The position numbers were made by a program, and so were the translations under genes. A stretch of DNA of 56,349 nucleotides from Eubacterium sp. (GTDB lineage Bacteria; Bacillota; Clostridia; Lachnospirales; Lachnospiraceae): NCBI GenBank assembly GCA_017459945.1, contig JAFUBZ010000009.1, positions 1-56,349 of the forward strand, given 5' to 3'. Each line of letters starts with the position of its first letter. Positions within the stretch are counted from its first letter, which is position 1. Under the pieces are notes generated by a model. The model ran no database searches and was not told the origin of the DNA. It saw only the letters and a program-made list of their open reading frames with translations. Below are positions 24,901 to 33,202 of the stretch, in pieces.

Positions 24901-26148
24901 TTACCGGTACTGCTTCGGTGTCAGCCCGGTATGTTTTTTAAATACTTTTGTAAAATAACTCTGATCGCTGAATCCGCAGGATACCGCGATGTGCATGATC
25001 GGATAATCGGTGTTCAAAAGCAGCCGCTGTGCTTCCTCGACACGGATCCGGTTCAGATATTCTTTAAACGACACGCCCGTCACCTGTTTGAACAGGGTCG
25101 ACAGATACGACGGATTCAAATGGATCTCGTCCGCGACATCTGCCAGTGAGATCTCCTCCGCAAAATGCGCCGCGATATACTCCGTCGCCTTTTTGATGCT
25201 GACACTGCTCTGATCCGATGAGAAAAACAGACTCTCTGTGAAGATGTCCATGTTTTCCTGGAACTGATAGCACATGTCGTTCATATCGTCAGAACTCATG
25301 ATGGCATTGATCAGGCGGTCATTCATCTCAAGCACCATGTTCGTATCCGACCCGCGCTCAATCGCCGCACGTGACAACAGCGCGCATAATTCTACGATTC
25401 TGACCTTCAAGCGGTCCACACTGTAATCTTCATACAGGATCAGGATCGCGAGAAGCTCATTTAACACCTTTCTCGCTTCTGCCAGGTCACCCGTTTTTAC
25501 CTTTGTGATCAGGCGGCTTTCGAGCTCCACCGGATATTCCTTCTTCTCCCTCTCGCCGGCCGTCTTATACTTATGGATCGCTTCTCCGATCTTTGACTGC
25601 TGAAACAGCTTGCCCTGGTTTTTCAAAAGCAGATCCTTGCTGTTCATGTTAAAGCTGCCGATCAGATAATACAAAAGCAGCGAATACTCATTCGCCAGCT
25701 CCGGCGATACCACCTTGATCTCATGCGTCGCATCCGACATTTTCAAAAGCGACTGTGTATCGATCTCATAATTTTTGGTCAGATCCAGCACGACATTCGC
25801 GTCCGGTTCTTCCATCAGAAACGGTCCGGTCACGACCGCGCCGAACATCGTATTCTGTGTCACGATCGGGAACACAATATGATACATTCCTGCATGGCAG
25901 CAGAACAGATACGATTCGCCCAGATCCATCGCCTGTACGCTCGCATCCACATGCTGCTTCCCACAGCTGTCACCCGGCGGCAGATGCTCGACAAAAAGCC
26001 GGCAGAACTCTGCCGGTTTTCCAACCGCAAAAATGATCTTTCCGTTCTCATCGATCAGCTGTGTATGCATGCCCGTTGCCGCATGAAACGCCGTCAGCAT
26101 TTTCTGCACATCTTCTTTTGGATAATATTTATAGATATACGGCTCCAT
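24901..26148 (-). CDS. PocR-domain AraC-family transcriptional regulator
   Basis: A 415-residue regulator. Residues 1-170 resemble the PocR sensory domain (FHAATGMHTQLIDENGKIIFAVG, FCRLFVE, CHAGMYHIVFPIV, GAVVTGPFLM), with the Cys/His-containing core seen in regulators of cobalamin and propanediol genes. A helical middle part follows, and two AraC helix-turn-helices occupy about 315-415 (EEISLADVADEIHLNPSYLSTLFKQVTGVSFKEYLNRIRVEEAQ, ending GLTPKQYR). An ATG 15 nt upstream has no RBS; this one has AGGA. It heads the tetrapyrrole operon, so it probably activates its own operon and possibly the divergent hydantoinase gene. The ligand is unknown. Confidence 0.9.
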   Translation of the reverse strand: MEPYIYKYYPKEDVQKMLTAFHAATGMHTQLIDENGKIIFAVGKPAEFCRLFVEHLPPGDSCGKQHVDASVQAMDLGESYLFCCHAGMYHIVFPIVTQNTMFGAVVTGPFLMEEPDANVVLDLTKNYEIDTQSLLKMSDATHEIKVVSPELANEYSLLLYYLIGSFNMNSKDLLLKNQGKLFQQSKIGEAIHKYKTAGEREKKEYPVELESRLITKVKTGDLAEARKVLNELLAILILYEDYSVDRLKVRIVELCALLSRAAIERGSDTNMVLEMNDRLINAIMSSDDMNDMCYQFQENMDIFTESLFFSSDQSSVSIKKATEYIAAHFAEEISLADVADEIHLNPSYLSTLFKQVTGVSFKEYLNRIRVEEAQRLLLNTDYPIMHIAVSCGFSDQSYFTKVFKKHTGLTPKQYR

Positions 26149-26298
26149 AGCTTTTCCTGTCATATAACTACTTTTTCAAATGCTTCTGACATCTATTATA
26201 ACCAACTAAAAAATATTATAAAGCCATAAGGCGATATTTTTGGCACTTTTTTTCGAATATTTGTATAAAACACCAGATTTCCAAAAAATTTGCAAACC

Positions 26299-26343
26299 AT
26301 ACCACCATATTCTGTGGTATTCTCATATCAGTTTTGGACAAAA
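26299..26343. promoter_or_regulatory. Operator-like palindromes between the AraC regulator and hydantoinase genes
   Basis: Two dyads sit in the divergent gap: ATACCAC-8nt-GTGGTAT (26299-26320) and TTTTG-GA-CAAAA (26332-26343). The second, as gttttggacaaaa, also occurs at 5733-5745. Either may bind the adjacent AraC-type protein. Confidence 0.45.
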
Positions 26344-26392
26344 TACTTTTATCTTTGAAAACAAACGTTCCAACACGTTGGGGGATAGACTT

Positions 26393-28426
26393 ATGATCGG
26401 ACTCGGAATCGATACCGGCGGCACCTGTACAGACGCCGTGATTTATGACTCAGACACAGAGCAGGTGCTCTCTACAGGAAAAACACTGACCACAAAAAGA
26501 CACTTGGAAGACGGCATTGCAAACGCGATCAGAATGCTGGATCCCGACATCCTTCCACAAGTACGCTTTGTATCGCTTTCAACGACACTGGCAACCAATG
26601 CCTGCGTGGAAAACAGAGGCGGACGGGCAAAGCTTTTACTGATCGGCGCCGACCGAAAAGTTCTGCAAAAGGTTTACCGCGAGTATGGCTTTGATTCATT
26701 GGATGATGTTCTGGTCATTGACGGTGTGCCCGAAGGCGGCTATTCCGATGCGGCGCCGCCTGACTGGGATGACCTGGCGGCCATTATGGATGCTTTTGCC
26801 CGTGCGGACGCCATTGGCGTCGTACAGCTCTATCCGCAAAAAAACGGCGGCGCGTATGAAAAGACGGCACGGGAACTCTTACTGGAGCACTATGATGTTC
26901 CGGTCATCTGCGGCAGCGAGCTTTTTTCCGATCGAAACATCATCCGCCGCGGTGCAGGCACCTATCTGAACGCACGCCTGATCCCGGTCATCCATGATTT
27001 CATCGGCGCTGTCAAGCATGTACTGGCAGACTTTAGCCTTGATGTACCGATCTATGTCGTCAGGAGCGACGGCAGCCTGATGAAGGAATCCTTTGCCCTG
27101 GAACATCCGGTTGAAACGCTTTTGTGCGGCCCTGCCGCCAGTGCGCTCGGCGGTATTCATATGGCAGGCGACGATGACGCCCTGATCATCGACATCGGCG
27201 GCACGACTACAGACGTCGCGATCATCCGGGACGGCATGGCTGTTACCGTCGATGACGGCATCCGGATCAATGGATGGAAGACATTTGTCAAGGGCATGTT
27301 TATCGATACCTTTGGCCTTGGCGGAGACAGCGCTGTCCGATATGACGGTCAGAAGCTCTCCTTATCTCCTACCCGCCAGATCCCGATCGCAATGGTCTGT
27401 GCAGAATATCCACAGGTCGCAGATAAACTTCGCAACCGCGCGAACTGGGTTTCCTGGTTCGACCGCTATCCGTACGAAGGATACGTGTTGCTGCACGACC
27501 CTGAGGAAAAGCGCCGTTCCGCTTCCACTTCTGACAACAAATCAGATTCCGACCAGGCATCCGGCCTTCACTTTAATGAATGGCAGCGCACTTTGATCGA
27601 CGGGCTCCGCAAGGGTCCCATGATGATCGATGAAATCGCAGAGATCGAAGGCAGGTATCAGCTTGCGCAAAGACTTGCGACCCTGGAACAGAATGAGACC
27701 ATCCTGCGGTTCGGCCTGACCCCGACCGATATGATGCACCTGCGCGGTGATTACGATGCTTACGATACCGAAAGTGCCCGCATCGCTGCCGGCATGCTTT
27801 CTCAGATCATCCAGATTCCGGTAGAAGAACTGCCGAATCGGATCTATGATGCATTTGTCAAAAAGCTTGTCTGCAACATCGAGCGTATCCTGATCGACCG
27901 CCGTTTTCCGGAATGGCAGGACGAGATGCCCGCATCCATTTCTGCATTTCTGGAAAAAATGTACGAAGACGATCCTTCCGGGATGTCCGGCATGCATTTT
28001 ACAAGCAACCTTCCGATCATCGGTGTCGGCGGCCCGTCTCACATCTTTATGGAGCAAGCCGCTGCTGCCCTTCATACACATGCCATCCTGCCCCGGTATG
28101 CGCCTGTTGCCAATGCGCTTGGTACACTGGCAGGAAAGATCGTGGTCAAAGAATCTGCTGATATCATCGCCAGTCCGTTCGGTGATCCGCCGGGCTACCG
28201 CGTCTTTTTAGGCGAAGATATGAGAGATGTGGAAACGTTTAGCGAAGCTGCCTCGCTCTTGACCGACTATCTGTATCAGGCAGCAGAAGAAAAAGCCCGC
28301 GAACGTGGCGCACGCGGCAAGATCACAATCTCACATAAGCTTGAAAAAAAAGAGAATCTGGTCATGTCAAGCATGATGCTACACGGCGGAACCGTCACCG
28401 TGACAGCACAGGGGAATATCATATAA
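26393..28426 (+). CDS. Hydantoinase/oxoprolinase-family ASKHA protein
   Basis: A 677-residue protein. The N-terminal hydantoinase domain has the ATP-binding loop GLGIDTGGTCTDAVIYD. The central hydantoinase A domain carries DALIIDIGGTTTDVAII and GGDSAVRYDGQKL. About 120 residues after NKSDSDQASG look like an insertion with a winged-helix flavour, and GVGGPSHIF and APVANALGTLAG follow. Family members hydrolyse cyclic amides with ATP, but ASKHA proteins of this kind are also found beside corrinoid methyltransferases, where they may energise corrinoid activation. It is divergent from the AraC regulator and is followed by the first repeat array. GGGGGA RBS; an in-frame extension to 26240 lacks one. 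A function here other than hydantoin cleavage is inference. Confidence 0.85.
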   Translation: MIGLGIDTGGTCTDAVIYDSDTEQVLSTGKTLTTKRHLEDGIANAIRMLDPDILPQVRFVSLSTTLATNACVENRGGRAKLLLIGADRKVLQKVYREYGFDSLDDVLVIDGVPEGGYSDAAPPDWDDLAAIMDAFARADAIGVVQLYPQKNGGAYEKTARELLLEHYDVPVICGSELFSDRNIIRRGAGTYLNARLIPVIHDFIGAVKHVLADFSLDVPIYVVRSDGSLMKESFALEHPVETLLCGPAASALGGIHMAGDDDALIIDIGGTTTDVAIIRDGMAVTVDDGIRINGWKTFVKGMFIDTFGLGGDSAVRYDGQKLSLSPTRQIPIAMVCAEYPQVADKLRNRANWVSWFDRYPYEGYVLLHDPEEKRRSASTSDNKSDSDQASGLHFNEWQRTLIDGLRKGPMMIDEIAEIEGRYQLAQRLATLEQNETILRFGLTPTDMMHLRGDYDAYDTESARIAAGMLSQIIQIPVEELPNRIYDAFVKKLVCNIERILIDRRFPEWQDEMPASISAFLEKMYEDDPSGMSGMHFTSNLPIIGVGGPSHIFMEQAAAALHTHAILPRYAPVANALGTLAGKIVVKESADIIASPFGDPPGYRVFLGEDMRDVETFSEAASLLTDYLYQAAEEKARERGARGKITISHKLEKKENLVMSSMMLHGGTVTVTAQGNII

Positions 28427-28467
28427 ATACGTGTTTGTCGAAGGCATCATAGTTATTACCGGCATTA

Positions 28468-28712
28468 TACAGTATAGATTTTTAAAACTTAAATTTGCAC
28501 TGTAATTTTATGATGTCGTTACAGTTCATATTCTTGTAATGCTAATACGTACTGTAAATTTACGACATCATTACCGTCTATATCCAAACATTACTGATCT
28601 ATACTGTATTTGTGCGATGCTTTTACAGTATATATTCATATAATGTTGATACACACTGTAAACAGGAATTAAAATTACAGTATAGAAACAAATATCTTTT
28701 ATCCAGACTGAA
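28468..28712. repeat. Array 1: phased 52-bp tandem inverted-arm repeats
   Basis: ACTG(T/A)A occurs at 28499, 28551, 28603, 28655 and 28707. TACAGT (one copy TACCGT) occurs at 28468, 28520, 28572, 28624 and 28676. Each series has an exact 52-bp period. The arms are mutual inverse complements (TTACAGT/ACTGTAA), separated alternately by 25 and 13 bp. Sequence between arms is only partly conserved (28499 and 28603 units most alike). No gene is evident in 28427-28935. The array lies upstream of the plus-strand methyltransferase at 28936. It is not a CRISPR, because no long identical repeats are present. Confidence 0.85.
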
Positions 28713-28935
28713 ATCTTACGAATCTCTAGACAGAAACAATATTTACAATAAGTATCGATTGCTTTTAGTGATGTCCCATCACCATTATGAACGGTGCATT
28801 CGCAGATGCACCGCTCGTACAAACACATATTTGTCGAATCCCCCGATTCGTGATAAAGTATTCTTAAGATTACCAGCCGGTTACCCGGCATCAATAGCAA
28901 CAATACCTCAGCACTTTTTCGAGGAGGGATTCCAA

Positions 28936-30177
28936 ATGGCATATGAAACAGAGAATACCTTACAAAAACGAATCGACCGCGTACGTGCGGCAATCAATTT
29001 GACGGAAGGTGACCGCGTCCCGTTTGCGCCAAAAGTAAACCTTGTCTATGCACAGGCCGGCGGCATTTCCGGATATGAAGCGCTGATGGATTTCCGCAAC
29101 ATGAAGGAAGGCGTCGAGAAGTTCCTTTCCCGTTATGAAAGCGACCTGTTCTGGGCACCGGCCGACTATCCGATCAACGTCATGGAGCCCCTCGGGACGA
29201 CCGCGATCCACTGGCCGGGCGCGACCTGGGGCATTGATTTAAACAAAAGCTTCCAGATCTGCGACGCAACCTACATGGAAGAAGACGAATATGATGAGCT
29301 GATCAAAAATCCTGCTCACTTTTTCATGACAAAAGTCTGGCCGCGCCGGCACAAGAAATTAAAAGGCCTTTCCAAACTTTCGTTCAATAATGTCGTAGAG
29401 TTTGGCCACTACGCTTCCATGGCAGCGTTTGCCGATCCGGAAGTGCACGAAGCACTCCTCACACTGATGGCGGCCGGCGACCAGTCCGCGAAATGGCTGG
29501 AGGCGCAGGGCGTACTCAATGAAACTGCCCTTTCCATGCAATGCCCGCTCGGATGCATCTTGGGCGTAGGCGCACCGTATGACATGCTGGCGGACAATCT
29601 GCGCGGCTATCTGACACTGCCGATGGATCTCTACGAGATCCCGGACAAGGTCAAAGCTGCGATCGATGTCATGACAGACTTTGCGATGCAGGGTGTTGAC
29701 CAGGTCAAAGCCGCCGGACTTGACTATGTCTTCATGCCGCTGCACGGCGGCACGGATGATTTCATGAGCAATGAAACCTATCTGGAATTCTATCTGCCGT
29801 CACTGCGTAAAGTTGTTGAACACGAACTGGAACTCGGTTTGACACCATACATTTTCTTTGAAGGAAAGTATCATACCCGACTGGAAATCCTCCGCGATGA
29901 ATTCCCGAAGGGGATCCTTGGTATGTTTGAACAGATCGATATCGCAAAAGCGAAACAGGTCTTAAAAGATCATATGTGCATCTGTGGCAACATCTCCGGT
30001 GCAAAGCTTGCATACGGGAAGCCGGAAGAGATCGTAGAAGACACGAAGCGGATGCTCGATGCCTGCGCGCCGGGCGGCGGATTCGTCATGGACTGCTCGA
30101 TCGTTATGGACCATTACAGCGAAGCCAACTTTGACGCGTGGTATGAGACTACGATGAAATATGGCGGCTATCATTGA
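28936..30177 (+). CDS. UroD-family methyltransferase, E-G-K variant (pair with 33201-34487)
   Basis: A 413-residue member of the UroD superfamily, longer than MtaA. The usual H-x-C zinc pair is missing: the equivalent strand reads FFEGKYHTRLEIL (308-320). A later cysteine C387 (GGFVMDCSIV) remains. Conserved in its partner 33201-34487 are LHxGxDxFMS (269-278), the strand motif and a C-terminal GGGxxxxC. Together these define a distinct subfamily. Start chosen by GAGGAGGGA; the open frame runs upstream through the repeat array but has no RBS there. A LysR gene follows by 51 nt and probably regulates it. Corrinoid methyl transfer is inferred from family and context. The metal site may differ. 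Confidence 0.8.
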   Translation: MAYETENTLQKRIDRVRAAINLTEGDRVPFAPKVNLVYAQAGGISGYEALMDFRNMKEGVEKFLSRYESDLFWAPADYPINVMEPLGTTAIHWPGATWGIDLNKSFQICDATYMEEDEYDELIKNPAHFFMTKVWPRRHKKLKGLSKLSFNNVVEFGHYASMAAFADPEVHEALLTLMAAGDQSAKWLEAQGVLNETALSMQCPLGCILGVGAPYDMLADNLRGYLTLPMDLYEIPDKVKAAIDVMTDFAMQGVDQVKAAGLDYVFMPLHGGTDDFMSNETYLEFYLPSLRKVVEHELELGLTPYIFFEGKYHTRLEILRDEFPKGILGMFEQIDIAKAKQVLKDHMCICGNISGAKLAYGKPEEIVEDTKRMLDACAPGGGFVMDCSIVMDHYSEANFDAWYETTMKYGGYH

Positions 30178-30228
30178 TTAAAATACGTACACGCAGACCG
30201 TTTTTGAATCAGCAGCACGAGGTTTTAC

Positions 30229-31125
30229 ATGTACCAGAAGATCCGGTATTTTTTAAAAGCCGCGGAGACCGGCAGCTTTTCGACTGCCGCACAGGAGATG
30301 TTCATCTCCCCGCAGGCCATGACCAAACAGATCAACGCGCTGGAGGCGGAGCTGGGCGGAAAGCTTTTCACCCGCTCCCCACAGGGTGTCGTTTTGACGC
30401 GCTTCGGACAATTCACGCAGCAGAAACTTGCTCCTATTACACAGGATTTTGAACAGATCATCGACGAAGTAAAAGACTATATCCGCAACGACAAGGTCCG
30501 CGTCACGATCGGAATCTTTTCCGCACTCCCTCGTGAAGAGCTGGTCTCCCCGATCGTTTCTTTCCTGCTGGCCTCCTATCCGGATTACCAGATCAGTCTC
30601 GAAATGATCGAGCTCGAAGAAGGTCGAAAAAAAATCATGGACGGAAAACTGGATCTTTTGCTGACCAATGTTCATGAGCAGGACAACCTGTTTGGTTACG
30701 ACTGTCTTTCCTTTGCGGAACACGAGACCAAGGTTGTCGTGTCCCTGACCCATCCATGGGTTATGAAGGATGCCATTACCGTAGAGGATATGAAGCAGGA
30801 GACATTCCTCAAAATGGAAATGGATAACGATCACTATCTGGTTCCGTCAAAAGACAATTTCTACCTGAACATCCCATGCAAAAACGTCCGTCCTGTCAAA
30901 AACTTTGATACGATGCTGATCCTCTTGCGGCAGGGCGCAGGATTTGGCGTTTTCCCGATGGCCTTTCTGGATATGGACCGTGCACATGTCAAATGCTTTG
31001 ACTATCCCGGAAAAACGCTGATTTACCACACATCGTTGGTCTACAACAAAAACAATCCGCTCCAGGGACTGAAGCGGATCGTTTCGGATCTGAAAGAAGA
31101 ATTTGATCTGGAGCCGGTTTCATAA
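30229..31125 (+). CDS. LysR-family transcriptional regulator
   Basis: A 298-residue regulator with an N-terminal winged HTH (MYQKIRYFLKAAETGSFSTAAQEMFISPQAMTKQINALEAELGGKLFTRS) and an effector domain (VRVTIGIFSALPREELVSPIVSFLL; GAGFGVFPMAFLDMD). RBS GAGG. It follows the methyltransferase at 28936 on the same strand and likely shares its transcript. The final codons overlap an intrinsic terminator. Its target could be the upstream methyltransferase promoter or array 1. Effector unknown. Confidence 0.93.
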   Translation: MYQKIRYFLKAAETGSFSTAAQEMFISPQAMTKQINALEAELGGKLFTRSPQGVVLTRFGQFTQQKLAPITQDFEQIIDEVKDYIRNDKVRVTIGIFSALPREELVSPIVSFLLASYPDYQISLEMIELEEGRKKIMDGKLDLLLTNVHEQDNLFGYDCLSFAEHETKVVVSLTHPWVMKDAITVEDMKQETFLKMEMDNDHYLVPSKDNFYLNIPCKNVRPVKNFDTMLILLRQGAGFGVFPMAFLDMDRAHVKCFDYPGKTLIYHTSLVYNKNNPLQGLKRIVSDLKEEFDLEPVS

Positions 31126-31139
31126 CCGGTTCCTTTTTT
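31110..31139 (+). terminator. Intrinsic terminator overlapping the end of the LysR gene
   Basis: GGAGCCGGTT-TCAT-AACCGGTTCC followed by TTTTTTA. The stop codon lies in the hairpin. Confidence 0.85.
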
Positions 31140-31878
31140 ATGCCTCAAAACCTCCATCAACCTTAATTACCTGACCATCGATGAATGCGGAGTCATCTGT
31201 CGCAAGGAACAGTGCTACATTTGCAATGTCTTCCGGCTGTCCAACACGTTTGACCGGACAGTTGTCAACCATAAACTGCAATGCTTCTACACCACCAATG
31301 CTGTCTACCATTGCCGTATGAATACATCCCGGAGCGATCGCGTTGACTCTGATCTCCGGTCCCAGCTCCCATGCCATAGACTTCGAGAGACCTGCCATCG
31401 CGTGTTTGGAAGAAATGTATCCTGCAAAGCCATGATGTGCCGCGAAAGATGCAACAGATGCGACGTTAACGATCACACCTTTGCCCTTTTCCTTCATGAC
31501 CGGTGCGGAAAGCTGACACAGACGCAGCGCCGCATCAACATTTACACGGAATACCTTATCCCACTCTTCCAGTGTCACATCCATTAAAGGAGACATGCTG
31601 AGCATACCTGCATTGTTTACCAGGATATCAATCGTTCCAAACTGCTCGATCGTCTTGTTTACGATCTCTTCCGCAAATGCCGGGTCAGAAGCATCGCCAA
31701 GCACACAGATCGCTTCGCCGCCTGCCGCTTTGATATCGTCAACGACTGCCTGCGCACGCTCTGCATTTCTTCCTGTCACAACGACTTTTGCGCCTTCCTG
31801 TGCAAAAAGCTTTGCCGTCGCTCTGCCCATACCTGAGGTTGATCCGGTTACAATTGCTACTTTGCCTTCTAATCTCAT
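31138..31878 (-). CDS. Short-chain dehydrogenase/reductase (SDR)
   Basis: A 246-residue classical SDR: NAD(P)-binding TGSTSGMGRATA, the NNAG motif (LVNNAGML), the catalytic Ser in VNVASVASF and YxxxK (YISSKHA), then PGCIHTAM and DGGFEA at the C terminus. Such enzymes oxidise or reduce alcohols, ketones or 3-oxoacyl groups. A basic residue after the first strand (TGRNAER) suggests NADP preference. It is divergent from the methyltransferase at 32143. It might process the demethylated product, but that is inference. Not reliably FabG, since no fatty-acid genes are nearby. Confidence 0.92.
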   Translation of the reverse strand: MRLEGKVAIVTGSTSGMGRATAKLFAQEGAKVVVTGRNAERAQAVVDDIKAAGGEAICVLGDASDPAFAEEIVNKTIEQFGTIDILVNNAGMLSMSPLMDVTLEEWDKVFRVNVDAALRLCQLSAPVMKEKGKGVIVNVASVASFAAHHGFAGYISSKHAMAGLSKSMAWELGPEIRVNAIAPGCIHTAMVDSIGGVEALQFMVDNCPVKRVGQPEDIANVALFLATDDSAFIDGQVIKVDGGFEA

Positions 31879-31956
31879 AACATGCCATCCTTTCTAAAAT
31901 TGATTCTTTGGTCTTTGCGAAATGATCCGCGCGTTTTGTACTGCTATAAATACAAA

Positions 31957-31984
31957 GTTAACGTCTGCTAACCCAGATGTCAAC
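31957..31984. promoter_or_regulatory. Imperfect 11-bp inverted repeat in the divergent SDR/methyltransferase gap
   Basis: GTTAACGTCTG and CAGATGTCAAC, 6 nt apart, pair at 9 of 11 positions. The position between two divergent starts suggests an operator, possibly for one of the nearby LysR proteins. Confidence 0.4.
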
Positions 31985-32142
31985 AAAAGAAATAGTTGGA
32001 CACTTCACAACTGTGATTTGTTTCAACCTTTAGTTGTATCTCCATCTGCCCAAAACTACTTCTCTGACAATATGATCATCTGCTATTCTAATGGTAACAA
32101 ATCAGAATCGTGAATCAGAATCATATACAAGGAGGAAACCAA

Positions 32143-33135
32143 ATGCAGACTGCAAGAGAAGCTATGTTAGCACTGTTAAAAGGCGAAAAAGCAGATTTCG
32201 TACCGGAAGCATACACCACGATCAAAGACATCGTTTTCCCGGGCGAACGTTACTTCCCGATGGACGGCTCTTTTGATCCGTACGGCACCGGTCCGGATGC
32301 ATGGGGCGTTATGTGGACCAACCAGGGACCGAATCCTGTAGTAGACGGCAATACGATCGCAAAAGATTTCGTCCTGTTTGAGGATATGGATGAGTGGAAA
32401 GACCATGTCAAATTCCCGCCGCTTGATTTCATGCCGTTAGAACAGATCTTCCAGGGTATGTGGCATGGCATGCATTGCGACCGTGAGCAGCATGTCATCT
32501 CCTGTCTGTTGCTTTCCGGACAGTTCGAGCGTCTGCATCACCTGATCGGCATGGAAAACGCAATGTGCGCACTTTACGAATATCCGGATGAAGTCCATGA
32601 GTTCTTCGACGCAATGTGTGAATACAAATTAAAATGTATCGACAAGGCATATGAATATCTGAAACCGGATATGATCCACATGCATGATGACTGGGGCATG
32701 AACAACAACATGTTCATGGATCCGGATCTCTGGAGAGAATTCATCAAGCCGAACGAGAAGCGTTACGCGGACCGCATCCATGAGTATGGCATGATCTACA
32801 TGCACCACTCCTGCGGTTACAACATGCAGGTTGTTCCGGATATGATCGAGGTTGGCATCGATGTATGGAACCCGGTCATGGTTGAGAATGATATCCCGTA
32901 CCTGCTTGAAACTTACGGCAAGCAGATGACCTTTGCAGGCGGTATCAACAACCGTATCATCGATGCGCAGGATGCTACACCGGAAACCATCATCGGCGAG
33001 ATCCACAGAGCGATGGATTCCTACTGCAGCCAGGATTGGCGTTACATCCCGTACTACATTCCGAACGTAGAAAAGAACTGGTTCATCTACATGGAAGAAG
33101 TTAACAAATACGGACGGACGATTTTCCAGACGTAA
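32143..33135 (+). CDS. UroD-family methyltransferase (HDDWG type, H-x-C; pair with 37868-38890)
   Basis: A 330-residue UroD-superfamily protein, shorter than the others. It has a characteristic HDDWG motif (181-185) followed by FMDPDLWREF, and then H222-x-C224 in MHHSCGY, which corresponds to the MtaA-type zinc pair. No late C-terminal cysteine like CDIP is present; the corresponding region reads FAGGINNRIIDAQDATPE. It is closely related to 37868-38890, where the HDDWG position is identical (181-185) but the cysteine is replaced by Asp. RBS GGAGG. Divergent from an SDR and closed by a strong terminator. Substrate unknown. Confidence 0.82.
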   Translation: MQTAREAMLALLKGEKADFVPEAYTTIKDIVFPGERYFPMDGSFDPYGTGPDAWGVMWTNQGPNPVVDGNTIAKDFVLFEDMDEWKDHVKFPPLDFMPLEQIFQGMWHGMHCDREQHVISCLLLSGQFERLHHLIGMENAMCALYEYPDEVHEFFDAMCEYKLKCIDKAYEYLKPDMIHMHDDWGMNNNMFMDPDLWREFIKPNEKRYADRIHEYGMIYMHHSCGYNMQVVPDMIEVGIDVWNPVMVENDIPYLLETYGKQMTFAGGINNRIIDAQDATPETIIGEIHRAMDSYCSQDWRYIPYYIPNVEKNWFIYMEEVNKYGRTIFQT

Positions 33136-33162
33136 TTGGCTGTACTTTATTATACAAAGGAG

Positions 33163-33202
33163 CAGGCCGGCAGAATTACAGATTCTGTCGGCCTGTTTTT
33201 TT
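33163..33202 (+). terminator. Strong intrinsic terminator after the 32143-33135 gene
   Basis: A long GC-rich stem (CAGGCCGGCAGAAT/ATTCTGTCGGCCTG, one mismatch) followed by TTTTTTT. It lies in the convergent gap with the gene at 33201. Confidence 0.9.

Noticed and set aside
26149..26392. Possible cobalamin riboswitch in front of the PocR-AraC gene
   Set aside because: None of the aptamer core, B12 box or 3' conserved segments are present on either strand.
28612..28935. N-terminal extension of the 28936 methyltransferase through the repeat array
   Set aside because: The extension has no RBS and runs through the 52-bp periodic repeats, while the downstream ATG has GAGGAGGGA and matches the start of its paralogue.
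31138..31878. fabG (3-oxoacyl-ACP reductase) assignment
   Set aside because: The SDR motifs are general, and no acyl carrier or fatty-acid genes are close; only the SDR family is claimed.
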